A stretch of DNA of 64,000 nucleotides from Haematobacter missouriensis (GTDB taxonomy: Bacteria; Pseudomonadota; Alphaproteobacteria; Rhodobacterales; Rhodobacteraceae), in assembly GCF_000740775.1 (NCBI RefSeq), contig NZ_JFGS01000013.1, forward strand, positions 1-64,000, written 5' to 3'. Below are positions 43,527 to 53,449 of this stretch, one piece after another (position 1 is the first letter of the stretch; each line of letters begins with the position of its first letter). A program made the position numbers and the translations under genes. The notes beneath the pieces were generated by a model. The model was given only the letters and a program-made list of their open reading frames with translations, had not been told where the DNA came from and did no database searches.

Positions 43527-45776
43527 ATGACCCTCCGAATGAGCCGGCGTGATCTTCTTCTGGCTGGAGCCGCGATGCCGGTGCTGCTTTCCGTTGTTCC
43601 CGCAAAGGGCGAGGCGCAGCAGCGGATTGAGACATTGTTGAACCGCATGACCCCGGAGGAAAAGGCGGGGCAACTGACGCTCGTCAACGACCCCTTCCGC
43701 TGGCGGCCGGGGAACGTCAATCCCGATGCTTTCGATCCCGGCCAGCAGGCAGTGGCGCAGGAGATCCGTGAGGGCCGGATCGGCGCGCTTTTCAACGGAA
43801 TCGGCGCGGCAGAAGCGCGGTATGCCCAACGTCTGGCCGTGCAGGAAAGCCGGCTGGGCATCCCGCTTCTGCTGGCCGCCGATGTCATTCATGGATTGCG
43901 GACGATTTTTCCCGTGCCGCTGGCGGAGACGGCAAGCTGGGATCCGGATCTCGCCACCCGCACTGCCCGCGCTGCCGCGATGGAAGCGGGCGCCTCCGGC
44001 ATCCATCAGACCTACGCGCCGATGGTGGATATCGCGCGGGATCAACGCTGGGGCCGCGTGGTGGAGGGAGCCGGAGAGGACGTCCTGCTCGGTCGCCTTT
44101 TTGCGGCCGCACGGGTCCGCGGTTTTCAGGGAGACGATTTGCGGGATGCATCCGCCCTCGTCGCGACGCCGAAGCATTTCGCGGCCTACGGTGCGGCGGA
44201 AGGCGGGCTGGATTATGCGGGCGCAGAGCTTTCGGAACGGGCGCTGAGAGAGGTGTATCTGCCACCCTTCCGGGCGGCGTTCGACGCTGGCGCATGTTCC
44301 GTGATGTGCGGCTTCAATACGGTCAACGGGATCCCGGCCACCGCCGATCCTTGGCTGTTGCAACAGGTGCTGCGACGGGAATGGGGTTTCCGCGGCTATG
44401 TCGTGTCCGATTACACCGCCGATGCGGAGCTTGTTTCGCATGGTTTTGCAGAGGATGCGCGCGATGCTGTTCGTCTGGCCTTTCTGGCCGGCGTCGACAT
44501 GTCGATGAACAGCCGCCTCTACCAGCGCTACCTGCCGGAGCTGGTGGCGGAAGGCGTGGTGCCGATGGCGCGACTGGATGATGCGGTGCGCCGCGTCCTG
44601 CGGGTGAAGGAGGCGCTCGGACTTTTCGACGATCCGTGGCGGGGGATGGATGCGGAGCGGGAGGGGCGGGTGGTCCGCTCGCCCGCCCATGTGGCGCTGG
44701 CGCGGGAGGCGGCGCGCCGCTCTGTCGTTATGCTCAGGAACGAGGGTGGGCTGTTGCCACTTCGCCCCGATCTCCGTCTCGCGCTGATCGGCCCGTTCGG
44801 CGCAGATGCGGACAACGTGCTTGGCCCGTGGTCGATCTTCGGCGAGCGGGAGAATGCGGTTACGCTGGAGGCTGGTATTCGGGCGGCCCTGAGCGATCCC
44901 GACCGGCTGACTGTCGTCCCGGGCTGCGGGATCGAGAGCGACCTGCCCGGCGGCATCGACGCGGCGGTTGCTGCGGCAGGCGCCGCGGATGTCGTCCTTC
45001 TGGCGGTGGGGGAAAGCCAGTGGATGTCCGCCGAGGGTCACTCCCGCACCGAAATCGACCTGCCTCCTCCGCAGGCTGCGCTGGTCGAGGCGGTCATGCA
45101 GGCAGGGCGCCCCGTTGTGGTCCTGCTCAAAACCGGGCGCGCTCTGGCCCTGACCGGCAGTGTGGCCGAGGCCGATGCCATAATGGTGACATGGTTTCTC
45201 GGGCAGGAGGAGGGGAATGCCGTCGCTGACCTCCTGTTCGGCTCGTTCGCTCCTTCAGGTCGCCTGCCGGTGAGCTTTCCGCGCAGGACGGGACAGCAGC
45301 CTTTCTACTACGCGCGCCTGTCCACCGGTCGGCCTGCGCAGGCGGCGGATGAAGCCTATACAGCACATTATCGCAACCTTCCCGATGGGGCGCTCTATCC
45401 CTTCGGACATGGTCTTACATACGGGTCGGTACACTATGAGCCGCCTCGCCTTTCGGCGGACCGGCTGATGGCGGGCGGTCGGCTTACGGCCACGGCGCGG
45501 CTGGTCAACGAAGGAGCACGCGACGCGGCGGAGGTGGCCCAGCTTTACCTGCGCGACAGGGCGGCCCAAGTGGCGCAGCCACGACGACTGCTGAAGGCCT
45601 TCAGACACGTCACCGTGCCCGCAGGCGGCGCGGTTGAAGTGAGCTTTGATCTGGGGGTGGGTGAACTGGCTTATCTGGGCCCGGATATGCAGCCCACCGC
45701 TGATCCGGGCTGGTTCGATCTGTGGATTGCGCCCGATGCGGAAAGCGGCGTCGCCGCCGCGTTCCGTCTCGACTAG
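43527..45776 (+). CDS. bglX: Glycoside hydrolase family 3 beta-glucosidase, Tat-exported
   Basis: The 749-residue enzyme begins with a twin-arginine signal (SRRDLLLAGAAMPVLLSVVPAKG) and should act in the periplasm. GH3 landmarks are TPEEKAGQL, HGLRTIFPVPLAETASWDPDL, PMVDIARDQRWGRVVEGAGED, the nucleophile Asp in GFRGYVVSDYTAD, and the C-terminal fibronectin-like domain (NEGARDAAEVAQLYLRD). The length fits BglX. Start at MTLRMSRR excludes a long upstream non-homologous frame. Its stop overlaps the convergent molybdenum hydroxylase gene by four bases. Confidence 0.92.
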   Translation: MTLRMSRRDLLLAGAAMPVLLSVVPAKGEAQQRIETLLNRMTPEEKAGQLTLVNDPFRWRPGNVNPDAFDPGQQAVAQEIREGRIGALFNGIGAAEARYAQRLAVQESRLGIPLLLAADVIHGLRTIFPVPLAETASWDPDLATRTARAAAMEAGASGIHQTYAPMVDIARDQRWGRVVEGAGEDVLLGRLFAAARVRGFQGDDLRDASALVATPKHFAAYGAAEGGLDYAGAELSERALREVYLPPFRAAFDAGACSVMCGFNTVNGIPATADPWLLQQVLRREWGFRGYVVSDYTADAELVSHGFAEDARDAVRLAFLAGVDMSMNSRLYQRYLPELVAEGVVPMARLDDAVRRVLRVKEALGLFDDPWRGMDAEREGRVVRSPAHVALAREAARRSVVMLRNEGGLLPLRPDLRLALIGPFGADADNVLGPWSIFGERENAVTLEAGIRAALSDPDRLTVVPGCGIESDLPGGIDAAVAAAGAADVVLLAVGESQWMSAEGHSRTEIDLPPPQAALVEAVMQAGRPVVVLLKTGRALALTGSVAEADAIMVTWFLGQEEGNAVADLLFGSFAPSGRLPVSFPRRTGQQPFYYARLSTGRPAQAADEAYTAHYRNLPDGALYPFGHGLTYGSVHYEPPRLSADRLMAGGRLTATARLVNEGARDAAEVAQLYLRDRAAQVAQPRRLLKAFRHVTVPAGGAVEVSFDLGVGELAYLGPDMQPTADPGWFDLWIAPDAESGVAAAFRLD

Positions 45777-48100
45777 ATTTTCTGTGCCCCTTGGCCGAGC
45801 GCGGCCAGGATGGCGTCCGGCGTGATCGGCAGGTGCCGCATCCGGATACCCACCGCGTTGAATATCGCATTGCCGATGGCCGGAGCCACGACTGTGGTTG
45901 CCGGCTCTCCCATCCCCACGGGCGCTTCTGTGCTGGGCAGGAAGGCGATGTCCATCTCCGGCGCGTCGATCATCCTGAGCGGTGTATAGGTGTCGAGGTT
46001 CTGATCGCGCACATTTCCACCCTCGAACGCTGTCCCCTCATAGAGCGCCATGGACAGACCCCAGAGAGTTGCGCCCTCCGTTTGGGCCAGCGCGCCATCC
46101 GGATCCACGATGATGCCGGCATCGGTGGCGATCGCGAGCTTTTCCACCCTGACATAGCCGGTCTTGCGGTCCACGTGCACACGGGCGCCGCAGCCCACCC
46201 ATGTTGGCATGTCGCGCTCCTGCCCGAAGCTGGTCGCAAGGCCGATGCCGCTATCCGGCGGCATTTCGCTGCCCCAGCCGATCATCTCTGCCGCACGGCG
46301 GAGCGCGGCTGCCTGCCGCGAGGCGCCGCCGACCGCCATCGGCGCGCTTCCCGCGTTCCTTCCCTCCGGTCGGAGCAGCGATAGACGGAATTCCAGCGGA
46401 TCGCGGCCGAGCTTGTGGGCCGCCTCGTCCATGAAACTCTCCACCGCCCAGATCGTCCAGCCCGGCCCGACGGACCGGAGCCAGCCGGGCCGAAAGGTGG
46501 CATTGGCAAGATCGTTGGAAATCGCGCGGACCTTCTGCTTGCCCACGCTGTACCAATGGTCGGCGCCGGAAATCGCAAAGGGATCGTAGGGTTCCCCATT
46601 CGCGGCCTTGGGCAGAGCAGGAGGTGCCATTACCTGTGTCGGCCAGCCCGCTGCTGCGTCGTGCTCCATCGCGGTGACCTGTCCTTGCGTGTCGAAGGCC
46701 ATCGCCACGCGCTGCACGGAGGCGGAGCGGGGGCTGTCGAACAACACGTCCTGTTCGCGCGTCATGATCATCTTGACCGGTTTGCCGTTCAGCGCCTTGG
46801 AGGCGAGCGCGACGGGAACGGCATAGTCGCCGTTCAGCCGCCGTCCGAATCCGCCGCCCAGCATGTAGGTGCGCATCACGATCCGGTCTTCAGGCTCGCC
46901 GAGCGCAGCGGCGAGGCTTGGCAGGATCAGCGACTGCCACTGGTTGCCGGTATGGATCTCCCAGATCCCGTCGGCGTTGCGGAAGGCGGCGGCGTTGAGA
47001 GGCTCCAGCTGGAAGTGAAGCACGGTCGCCGTGGTATATTCTGCCTCTAGTTTGTCCGCCGCGGCGGCAAAGGCGGGGTCCGTGTTGCTGTCACCCGTGT
47101 CGAGGATCGCGCCGGTTTTCCCGTCGGCGATGAGCTTGCGCGCGTGGTCGAGAATATCGTCCTCGGTCACTTTGGCCGTCGGGCCCGCGTCCCAGGTGAC
47201 CTTGACCTGTGCCGCCGCCCTTTGCGCGGCAAGGTGGCTTGAGGCGATCACCATCACCCATCCAGGAACGGTCCCGGAGGCATCGTCGAGCGTGATCGTC
47301 TGTTGATAGCCCTTAACCGCCTTTGCGGCGCTGTCGTCAATGGTTTTGACCTTGGAGCCGACCCGCGTCGGCGGCAGGATGGGGGCGGCCCAGACCGCGC
47401 CGTCGATCTTCGCGTCAATGCCGAAGATCGTCTTGCCGGTGATCTTGTTCGGGATGTCCAGCGCCTCGACATCCTGACCGACGAGCCGCAGATCGCCCAC
47501 GGGCTTCAGCGGCAGCGCCTTCAGCTCATCCTCCGTGAAAGCGCGCGTGAGGCCGTCCGAGATCAGTTCCCCGTAGGACAGGGAATTGGCGCCGGAAGTC
47601 ACGCGCCCCTCCCGCGCCACGCAATCTGCCGGCGATACGTTCCAGCGGGCGGCGGCGGCTTCGGTCAACGCGATGCGCCCCGCTGCGCCCGCCTGCCGGT
47701 ATATCCCCCAGCTTTGTGCGATGGACCAGCTTCCACCCGTCACCATCATGCCCCACTTCGCGGCGCTGTCCACATGGGTGATGCGCACATCCGCCCATGG
47801 AACCTCCAGTTCGTCCGCGAGGATCCGGGCGATGGCGGTGCCGACATGCTGGCCCATCTCCGCCCGGATGATGTTGACCTCCACCTTTCCCTGACTGTCG
47901 ATCGTGTACCAGATCGTCGGCTCGAAGACGGGACCCACGGGCGGCACCGGCACGCCATCCGGCTGGGCCGGATCCATCGCGGCGAATGCGTGACGGGCGT
48001 AGCCGAAGGTGACGCCCGCAGCTGTCATGGTGATGAGGAAGCCGCGCCGGGTCAGGCCACGGATGCCCTCTCCCCGTGGCGGAAGACGGAGGTTACCCAT
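45773..48100 (-). CDS. Molybdenum hydroxylase large subunit (IorB / periplasmic aldehyde dehydrogenase type), Tat-exported
   Basis: The 775-residue molybdopterin-binding subunit of the xanthine dehydrogenase family carries a twin-arginine signal (LTRRGFLITMTAAGVTFGYARHAFA). It is a two-copy AldOx-type protein like isoquinoline 1-oxidoreductase IorB. The catalytic Glu lies in PVGMGEPATTVVAP near the C-terminus; GGGFGRRLNGDYA and EIHTGNQWQS are cofactor-contacting segments. It overlaps the 2Fe-2S subunit by eight bases. With the cytochrome c gene it makes a periplasmic dehydrogenase that hydroxylates aldehydes or N-heterocycles. Confidence 0.9.
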   Translation of the reverse strand: MGNLRLPPRGEGIRGLTRRGFLITMTAAGVTFGYARHAFAAMDPAQPDGVPVPPVGPVFEPTIWYTIDSQGKVEVNIIRAEMGQHVGTAIARILADELEVPWADVRITHVDSAAKWGMMVTGGSWSIAQSWGIYRQAGAAGRIALTEAAAARWNVSPADCVAREGRVTSGANSLSYGELISDGLTRAFTEDELKALPLKPVGDLRLVGQDVEALDIPNKITGKTIFGIDAKIDGAVWAAPILPPTRVGSKVKTIDDSAAKAVKGYQQTITLDDASGTVPGWVMVIASSHLAAQRAAAQVKVTWDAGPTAKVTEDDILDHARKLIADGKTGAILDTGDSNTDPAFAAAADKLEAEYTTATVLHFQLEPLNAAAFRNADGIWEIHTGNQWQSLILPSLAAALGEPEDRIVMRTYMLGGGFGRRLNGDYAVPVALASKALNGKPVKMIMTREQDVLFDSPRSASVQRVAMAFDTQGQVTAMEHDAAAGWPTQVMAPPALPKAANGEPYDPFAISGADHWYSVGKQKVRAISNDLANATFRPGWLRSVGPGWTIWAVESFMDEAAHKLGRDPLEFRLSLLRPEGRNAGSAPMAVGGASRQAAALRRAAEMIGWGSEMPPDSGIGLATSFGQERDMPTWVGCGARVHVDRKTGYVRVEKLAIATDAGIIVDPDGALAQTEGATLWGLSMALYEGTAFEGGNVRDQNLDTYTPLRMIDAPEMDIAFLPSTEAPVGMGEPATTVVAPAIGNAIFNAVGIRMRHLPITPDAILAALGQGAQKI

Positions 48101-48563
48101 TGGTGGTCTCCCGGAGTTCAGCCGCAGCTTCGCGGATCGCCTTGCGGATGCGGACATATGTCATGCAGCGGCACAGATTGCCTGTCATCACCGCGTCGAT
48201 GTCGGCATCGGTCGGGTCGGGCATGTCTTTCAGAAAGGCCGCTGCCTGCATGATCTGGCCGGGCTGGCAGTAGCCGCACTGAGGTACGCGGATTGCCCGC
48301 CATGCCTTCTGCACGGGATGGCTGCCGTCGGGGTGCAAACCCTCGATCGTCGTGATCTCCGCTCCTTCCACCGACGAAAGCGGCGTGATGCAGGATCGCG
48401 TCGCGCGCCCGCCGACATGCACGGTACAGGCCCCGCACATGCCGATCCCGCAACCGAACTTCGTCCCGGTAAGCCCGGCAATGTCACGGATCACCCAGAG
48501 GAGCGGGGTGTCATCCTCGGCATCCACTGTCACCGGCTGTCCGTTCAGGGTGAACTTGGTCAT
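48093..48563 (-). CDS. Molybdenum hydroxylase 2Fe-2S small subunit (IorA type)
   Basis: The 156-residue protein binds two 2Fe-2S clusters. The plant-ferredoxin-type cluster uses KFGCGIGMCGACTV plus a later Cys (TRSCITPL), and the second uses CGYCQPGQIM and GNLCRCMTY. It passes electrons from the molybdenum site to the cytochrome c subunit. The start is set by GGAGGTGACCAG directly before ATGACC. It has no signal peptide and is presumably carried across the membrane with the large subunit. Confidence 0.93.
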   Translation of the reverse strand: MTKFTLNGQPVTVDAEDDTPLLWVIRDIAGLTGTKFGCGIGMCGACTVHVGGRATRSCITPLSSVEGAEITTIEGLHPDGSHPVQKAWRAIRVPQCGYCQPGQIMQAAAFLKDMPDPTDADIDAVMTGNLCRCMTYVRIRKAIREAAAELRETTNG

Positions 48564-48583
48564 CTGGTCACCTCCTGACCCGT

Positions 48584-49918
48584 TCAATGTGCAAGCGGCG
48601 GCTCTGCACGGATACGCGCCACGGCTTTTTCCAGATCGGGCCAGGGACGTTCCGTCGTGCGGGTCGCGCGCAGATAGGCGGCGATGGCGGCCACCTGGCC
48701 GTCATCAAGCGCATGGCCGAAGGCGGGCATGACGATGCCCGTCATTCCCTGATCGGTGCGCAGTCCGTCAAGGATCACGTGGATCAGGTTGGCCGGATCG
48801 GAGAGCCGCGTGGAGGAATTGATGCCCAGATCGGGGCGCCCCTTCACGATCTCCCCGCTGTTGTAGTGGCAGGAGGCGCAGGCCGTCGCATAGAGCCGCT
48901 GCCCTTCCTGAAGTCGGTAATCCGCCTGAGGCGCCTCCGCCTGCAAGGCGGCGAGAACGGCGGGGCTCTGCCCTTCATCCGCGGGAGGGGCACCGACGAT
49001 ATCGCCCAGATAGATGCCGATGGCCCAGAGATCGCTGTCGGGGAGCTGGCGGATCCCCGCATGCACGACCGGCGCCATCGGCCCTGCGGCCGCACCGTGA
49101 TAGGTCGTCGCCCCCGTTGCGAGATAGTCGTGAAAGTCCGCCGCGCGCCAGGGTACGCCCGAAGGGTTTCGGGCGGTCAGGGGCGGCGCATACCAGTTGT
49201 CGATAGGAGCGCCCTCATACTGCGCGTCCTTCTGCTCTGCGCCAAGACGGTTGCGCGGCGTGTGGCAGGCACCGCAGTGGGCGATGCCTTCCGCCAGGTA
49301 GGCGCCACGGTTCCATTCGGCGGGCTTGTCGGGGTCTGGCACGAAGGGATGCAGATCCGCAAAGAGCAGCTTCCAGCCAGCCTGAAGGATCCGCAGGTCG
49401 AGCGGGAAGGGCAACTCATTCGTCTGCTTCACTGCCTTAACCGGCGGCACACTGCTCATGATGTAGGCATAGAGTGCCGAGATATCCTCATCCGTGATGC
49501 GAGAGAAATGGTCGTAGGGAAAGGCCGGAAACAGATGCTCGCCCTTCTGTCCGATACCTGCGCGCATGGCACGGGAGAATGCCGCTTCAGACCATGTGCC
49601 GATCCCGGTCTCCGGCTCAGGTGTGATGTTGCTGGAGTAGATCGTGCCGAAATCCGTCTTCATCGCGTAGTTGCCCGCATAGGGCGGGGCATCGCGTGAC
49701 GCGGTGTGGCAGGTCGCGCAATAGCCAGCTGCAGCCAGAACCCGGCCTTTTTCAACCAGCGCGGGGTCGAAGCTGTTCGGCGCGGGCCTTGCCACCGGCG
49801 CGATGGCAGGATGCCACGCATAAATACCGAAGCCGATCACGCCAACCACGGCGATTGCCGCAATTCCAACGAGCACGCGCCCTATCATTTTCGCCTCGCT
49901 TCCGCTGGGTCCAGTCAT
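48584..49918 (-). CDS. Three-haem membrane-anchored cytochrome c subunit
   Basis: The protein has an N-terminal membrane anchor (MIGRVLVGIAAIAVVGVIGFGIYAW) and three CxxCH haem sites: CATCH, CGACH and CASCH. Each is followed by a distal methionine segment such as MPAFGHALD. Tri-haem subunits of this kind accept electrons from periplasmic aldehyde or alcohol dehydrogenases and reduce ubiquinone or an oxidase. It is the first gene of the operon with the 2Fe-2S and Mo subunits. I start at the second ATG (49918); ATGs at 49945 and 49888 are also possible. Confidence 0.88.
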   Translation of the reverse strand: MTGPSGSEAKMIGRVLVGIAAIAVVGVIGFGIYAWHPAIAPVARPAPNSFDPALVEKGRVLAAAGYCATCHTASRDAPPYAGNYAMKTDFGTIYSSNITPEPETGIGTWSEAAFSRAMRAGIGQKGEHLFPAFPYDHFSRITDEDISALYAYIMSSVPPVKAVKQTNELPFPLDLRILQAGWKLLFADLHPFVPDPDKPAEWNRGAYLAEGIAHCGACHTPRNRLGAEQKDAQYEGAPIDNWYAPPLTARNPSGVPWRAADFHDYLATGATTYHGAAAGPMAPVVHAGIRQLPDSDLWAIGIYLGDIVGAPPADEGQSPAVLAALQAEAPQADYRLQEGQRLYATACASCHYNSGEIVKGRPDLGINSSTRLSDPANLIHVILDGLRTDQGMTGIVMPAFGHALDDGQVAAIAAYLRATRTTERPWPDLEKAVARIRAEPPLAH

Positions 49919-50021
49919 CTTCTCACCCGGTGGGGGCGAGTGCAATCCACTTTGAAAGTCGCCTCTCCGCGGCCTGCGGCATTATGTCGGCGGAATAAGT
50001 CCTTCCACCGCTTCAAGGTTA

Positions 50022-50036
50022 GTGTGAAGATCACAC
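50022..50036. promoter_or_regulatory. CRP/FNR-like palindrome upstream of cydD
   Basis: GTGTGA-AGA-TCACAC is a perfect 6+6 inverted repeat with a three-base centre, 23 bases before the cydD start and in the divergent region shared with the cytochrome c gene. The arms resemble the CRP half-site TGTGA. The spacing is shorter than a standard CRP or FNR site, so the regulator is uncertain. Confidence 0.45.
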
Positions 50037-50058
50037 ACGTCCATACGAGCGGTCCGCC

Positions 50059-51693
50059 ATGACGGAAACTCTGCCGAACGCGAAAATGATCACCGCGGCC
50101 TCCGCGCTCTCCACCCTCGCGTCACTTCTGTGGTTGCCGCAGGCGGCGCTGCTTGCGGTGTGCATCGGACGGATGGCGGCTGGTTTCGGCGATGTTCTCC
50201 TGCCGGTTGGGGGCTTCTTTCTTGTTCGCCTTGTCCAGGCTGGTGTTCAGGCGCTGTCGGAGCGGCTGGCCTTTCGCGGGGCAAGGGCGGAACTGTCACA
50301 GCTCAGATCGGCGGTCGTCGGGTCACTGGCCGGGCACGCCCCGTTCGATGCGGCGCGCCCATCCTCAGGTCTTGCGGCGAGTGTGCTGGCCGAGCAGGCC
50401 GAGTTGATCGTGCCCTACCTGAGTCGTTTCCGCCCCGCGCGGTTTCGGGCGACGGTAGTGCCGGTGGTGATCTTTCTGGTGATCCTTCCGCTGTCGTGGC
50501 TGGCAGCTCTGGCGCTGCTCATCGCGCTTCCGGTCATCCCGTTATTCATGGCGCTGATCGGCTGGCGTGCAAAGGCGGCGAGCGATGCGCAACTGGGCGC
50601 GGTCGGCACGTTCAACGGATTTCTGCTCGACAGGCTGCGCGGCATGGCGACGATCAGGGGGCTGGGCGCCGTGGGTGGGGCGGAGTCGCGTCTGGCCGCT
50701 ATGGCGGGAGATCTTCGGGACCGGACCATGGCGGTGCTTCGGATTGCATTTCTTTCGTCAGCGGTGCTGGAGCTTTTTTCGGCTCTCGGGGTGGCGATGG
50801 TGGCGGTCTATGTGGGTTTTCACCTTCTGGGAGAGTTGCCATTCGGCGCGTGGGGCGCGCGGCTTTCGCTGCCGGAAGGGATGTTCATTCTGCTTCTCGC
50901 CCCCGCTTTCTTCGAACCGATGCGGGATCTGGCGGCGGTGTGGCATGATCGGGCATCAGGAGAGGCGGCGCTCGACAAGCTCGACGGGCTTGCCCCCGCC
51001 GGGACGGCGTTTGCCGGTGCTCTGGCCCTCCCCGTCCGGGTGGGAGAGGCGAAACCGCCTTCGGTGCTACTGGAAGCAGCACAGCCCGCGCGGCAGGACA
51101 GCCGCCCGGTGAGCTTCAGCGTGGCGGCGGGCGAGCACGTTGCCCTGACTGGGGCAAGCGGCTCTGGCAAGTCCACCGCCATAGGCTTGATCGCGGGTCT
51201 GGTGCCGCTTGGCTCCGGCCGGGTACTCGTCGGCGGGATACCTATGGCGGGTGATGGCGCCGCAACGCTCCGGGCGGGGATGGCATGGCTGGGGCAGGAG
51301 CCGCACCTACTGCCGCTGTCGCTGGCGGAGAATGTGCGGGCAGGCCGTGAGATCTCCGATGAGGCCGTGGCCGCCGCGCTCTCCTTGGCGGGGCTGTCGC
51401 GCGTCGCCGCGGTGCGCGGCAGCAGGCCGCTTGGCGAGGATGGGGCGGGGCTTTCGGGGGGGGAGGCGATGCGCCTGGCCCTCGCGCGTGCCGCCGCATC
51501 GCCTGCGGGCCTGATCCTGGCGGATGAGCCGACTGCTCATCTGGACAGCGCGACCGCAGATGCGGTGACGGAGGGGTTGCTGAGGCTTGCCCGCGGCCGC
51601 ACGCTCATAGTCGCCACTCACGATCCCCGGCTTGTCGCACGGATGGACCGTACTATCGCGATTGATCCTCCACGTGGAGAGGCTGCTGCATGA
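50059..51693 (+). CDS. cydD: Cytochrome bd assembly ABC exporter subunit CydD
   Basis: The 544-residue fused membrane/ATPase protein is half of the CydDC heterodimer that moves reduced thiols or haem-related cargo and is needed for cytochrome bd maturation. The membrane domain covers about residues 1-310. Walker A is GASGSGKST, the signature LSGGEAMRLALARA, and Walker B LILADEPTAHLD. Its stop overlaps the cydC start (ATGA). It is the first gene of a cydDCABX locus. Confidence 0.92.
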   Translation: MTETLPNAKMITAASALSTLASLLWLPQAALLAVCIGRMAAGFGDVLLPVGGFFLVRLVQAGVQALSERLAFRGARAELSQLRSAVVGSLAGHAPFDAARPSSGLAASVLAEQAELIVPYLSRFRPARFRATVVPVVIFLVILPLSWLAALALLIALPVIPLFMALIGWRAKAASDAQLGAVGTFNGFLLDRLRGMATIRGLGAVGGAESRLAAMAGDLRDRTMAVLRIAFLSSAVLELFSALGVAMVAVYVGFHLLGELPFGAWGARLSLPEGMFILLLAPAFFEPMRDLAAVWHDRASGEAALDKLDGLAPAGTAFAGALALPVRVGEAKPPSVLLEAAQPARQDSRPVSFSVAAGEHVALTGASGSGKSTAIGLIAGLVPLGSGRVLVGGIPMAGDGAATLRAGMAWLGQEPHLLPLSLAENVRAGREISDEAVAAALSLAGLSRVAAVRGSRPLGEDGAGLSGGEAMRLALARAAASPAGLILADEPTAHLDSATADAVTEGLLRLARGRTLIVATHDPRLVARMDRTIAIDPPRGEAAA

Positions 51694-53366
51694 GGCGTAT
51701 GCGCAAGGATTTTGCCCCCGTGGTTCGCGCGCTTGCCGAAGGGCGGGAAGGGCGGCTTCTGCTCGGCGCAGGACTTGCCGCGATCACGGCTCTGGCCGGT
51801 GTCGCGCTGCTGGGTCTTTCGGGATGGTTCATCACAGCGACGGCGCTCGCAGGGCTGTCGATGGCAACGGCGCTGAGCTTCGGTGTCCTGATGCCTGCTG
51901 CGGGCATTCGCCTGCTTGCCGTGCTCCGCACCGTGGCGCGTTATGGCGAGCGGCTGGTAACCCATGGTGCGACGCTTGGCGCGCTGGCTGAGCTACGCGT
52001 GCGCCTGTTCCGGGGGTGGAGCCCGTCCGAGGCGGCGGGCGCGCTTGCCACCCGCCCCTCGCGCCTGCTGTTCCGGATCAGCGCCGACAGCGAGGCGCTG
52101 GATTCGCTTTATCTGCGAGTTGCCGTCCCGCTGGCGGCGGCGGGACTGGCGGCGCTGGGGGTCGGGCTGGCATTGGCGGTGGTCTCGCCGGTGCTGGGTC
52201 TTGGGGCCTTCATCGTACTGACTGCCGCTGTGGCGATCATCCCGCTGCTTTCGCTTCGGGCGGGCTCATCCGCGATATATGCCCGCAGCCGATGGTTGGA
52301 GGGCTTGCGCGGCCATGTCATCACGCTTGTGCGAAATCAGGCGGATTACGCGATGGCCGGGCGCCTTCCGGCAGAATGCGAACGAATTGCTGCTTTGGAT
52401 GGGGCACTGGCGCGCGCGGATGACCGTGCCAATCGAGTTGAGGTCGCTGCGGGTGCTGGCGCGACAGTCGTAAGCGCCGTGCTGATCGCGGCTGTGACAC
52501 TGGTTGTTGCCGGGATGGTGTCGGAAAACCGCATCGGGGTGGCCGTGGCGGCTTTTGGCATTCTGCTGGCCGTGGCCGCAGGCGATCCGCTGGCCGCGTT
52601 GCGTCGGGTAGGCGCGGAGGCTGCGCGCGCGCGGCTGGCGGCACGGCGGCTTGGTCCGCGGTTGGTGATGCTGCCTTCGCCCGCGCCGCTTCCCCTCCCA
52701 CCTGAGGGGCAGGCTGTGGTTTTGCGGCACGTGTCCGCCGGCCCGGTTGCGCGCGGAGAAACGTTGCATGACATCACCTTGAGCCTGCGCAGGGGGGAGA
52801 AGGTGGCCGTCATCGGCCCGTCAGGGGCGGGCAAATCGACGCTTCTTCTGCTGCTCGCGGGGGAGGTTCGGGCACGGCGGGGGGAGGTGGCCGTTCTGCC
52901 ATCCACTTTGTTGACCCAGCGGAGCGAACTCTTTCAGGACAGCCTCGCCGATAATCTCCGCCTCGCTGACCCCTGCGCCGATGACGCGGCGCTTATACGG
53001 GGGCTGGAGGATGCCGGGCTCCCCCGCTTCACCGCTCGTCTTGCCTTTCCGCTGGGCGAGGGCGGGATCGGCCTGTCCGGCGGAGAGGCCCGGCGGTTGG
53101 CCCTCGCAACGCTGTTTCTCCGCCCGGCGCCGCTTTGGCTGCTCGATGAGCCGACGGAGGGCATAGATGCAACAACGGCGCGGGATATTGCCCAACGGCT
53201 TGATTTGCGCCGATCAGGTCACACAATGGTGATCGTAACCCATGTACGGCGGGAGGCTGAAGGCGCCGACCTGCTGATAACGATGGAGCAGGGCCGGATT
53301 GCCTGTCTCCATCGTCAGGGGGAGGCGAGCTATACCGCCGCCCTTTCGGCGCTACGTCCCGATTAG
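51690..53366 (+). CDS. cydC: Cytochrome bd assembly ABC exporter subunit CydC
   Basis: The 558-residue partner of CydD has the same architecture. Membrane segments lie to about residue 310, then Walker A GPSGAGKST, signature LSGGEARRLALATLF and Walker B PLWLLDEPTEGID. It begins four bases inside cydD. Downstream, cydA starts about 80 bases after its stop, so the assembly factor and oxidase genes are almost certainly co-transcribed. Confidence 0.92.
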   Translation: MRRMRKDFAPVVRALAEGREGRLLLGAGLAAITALAGVALLGLSGWFITATALAGLSMATALSFGVLMPAAGIRLLAVLRTVARYGERLVTHGATLGALAELRVRLFRGWSPSEAAGALATRPSRLLFRISADSEALDSLYLRVAVPLAAAGLAALGVGLALAVVSPVLGLGAFIVLTAAVAIIPLLSLRAGSSAIYARSRWLEGLRGHVITLVRNQADYAMAGRLPAECERIAALDGALARADDRANRVEVAAGAGATVVSAVLIAAVTLVVAGMVSENRIGVAVAAFGILLAVAAGDPLAALRRVGAEAARARLAARRLGPRLVMLPSPAPLPLPPEGQAVVLRHVSAGPVARGETLHDITLSLRRGEKVAVIGPSGAGKSTLLLLLAGEVRARRGEVAVLPSTLLTQRSELFQDSLADNLRLADPCADDAALIRGLEDAGLPRFTARLAFPLGEGGIGLSGGEARRLALATLFLRPAPLWLLDEPTEGIDATTARDIAQRLDLRRSGHTMVIVTHVRREAEGADLLITMEQGRIACLHRQGEASYTAALSALRPD

Positions 53367-53449
53367 GACAGCCGCGCCCTTGCCAGACCGACGCCCGCGC
53401 GCCGCGGACGTCCAGGAACGGAGCAAGAGCTCGCCCGGAAAGGCCAGCC

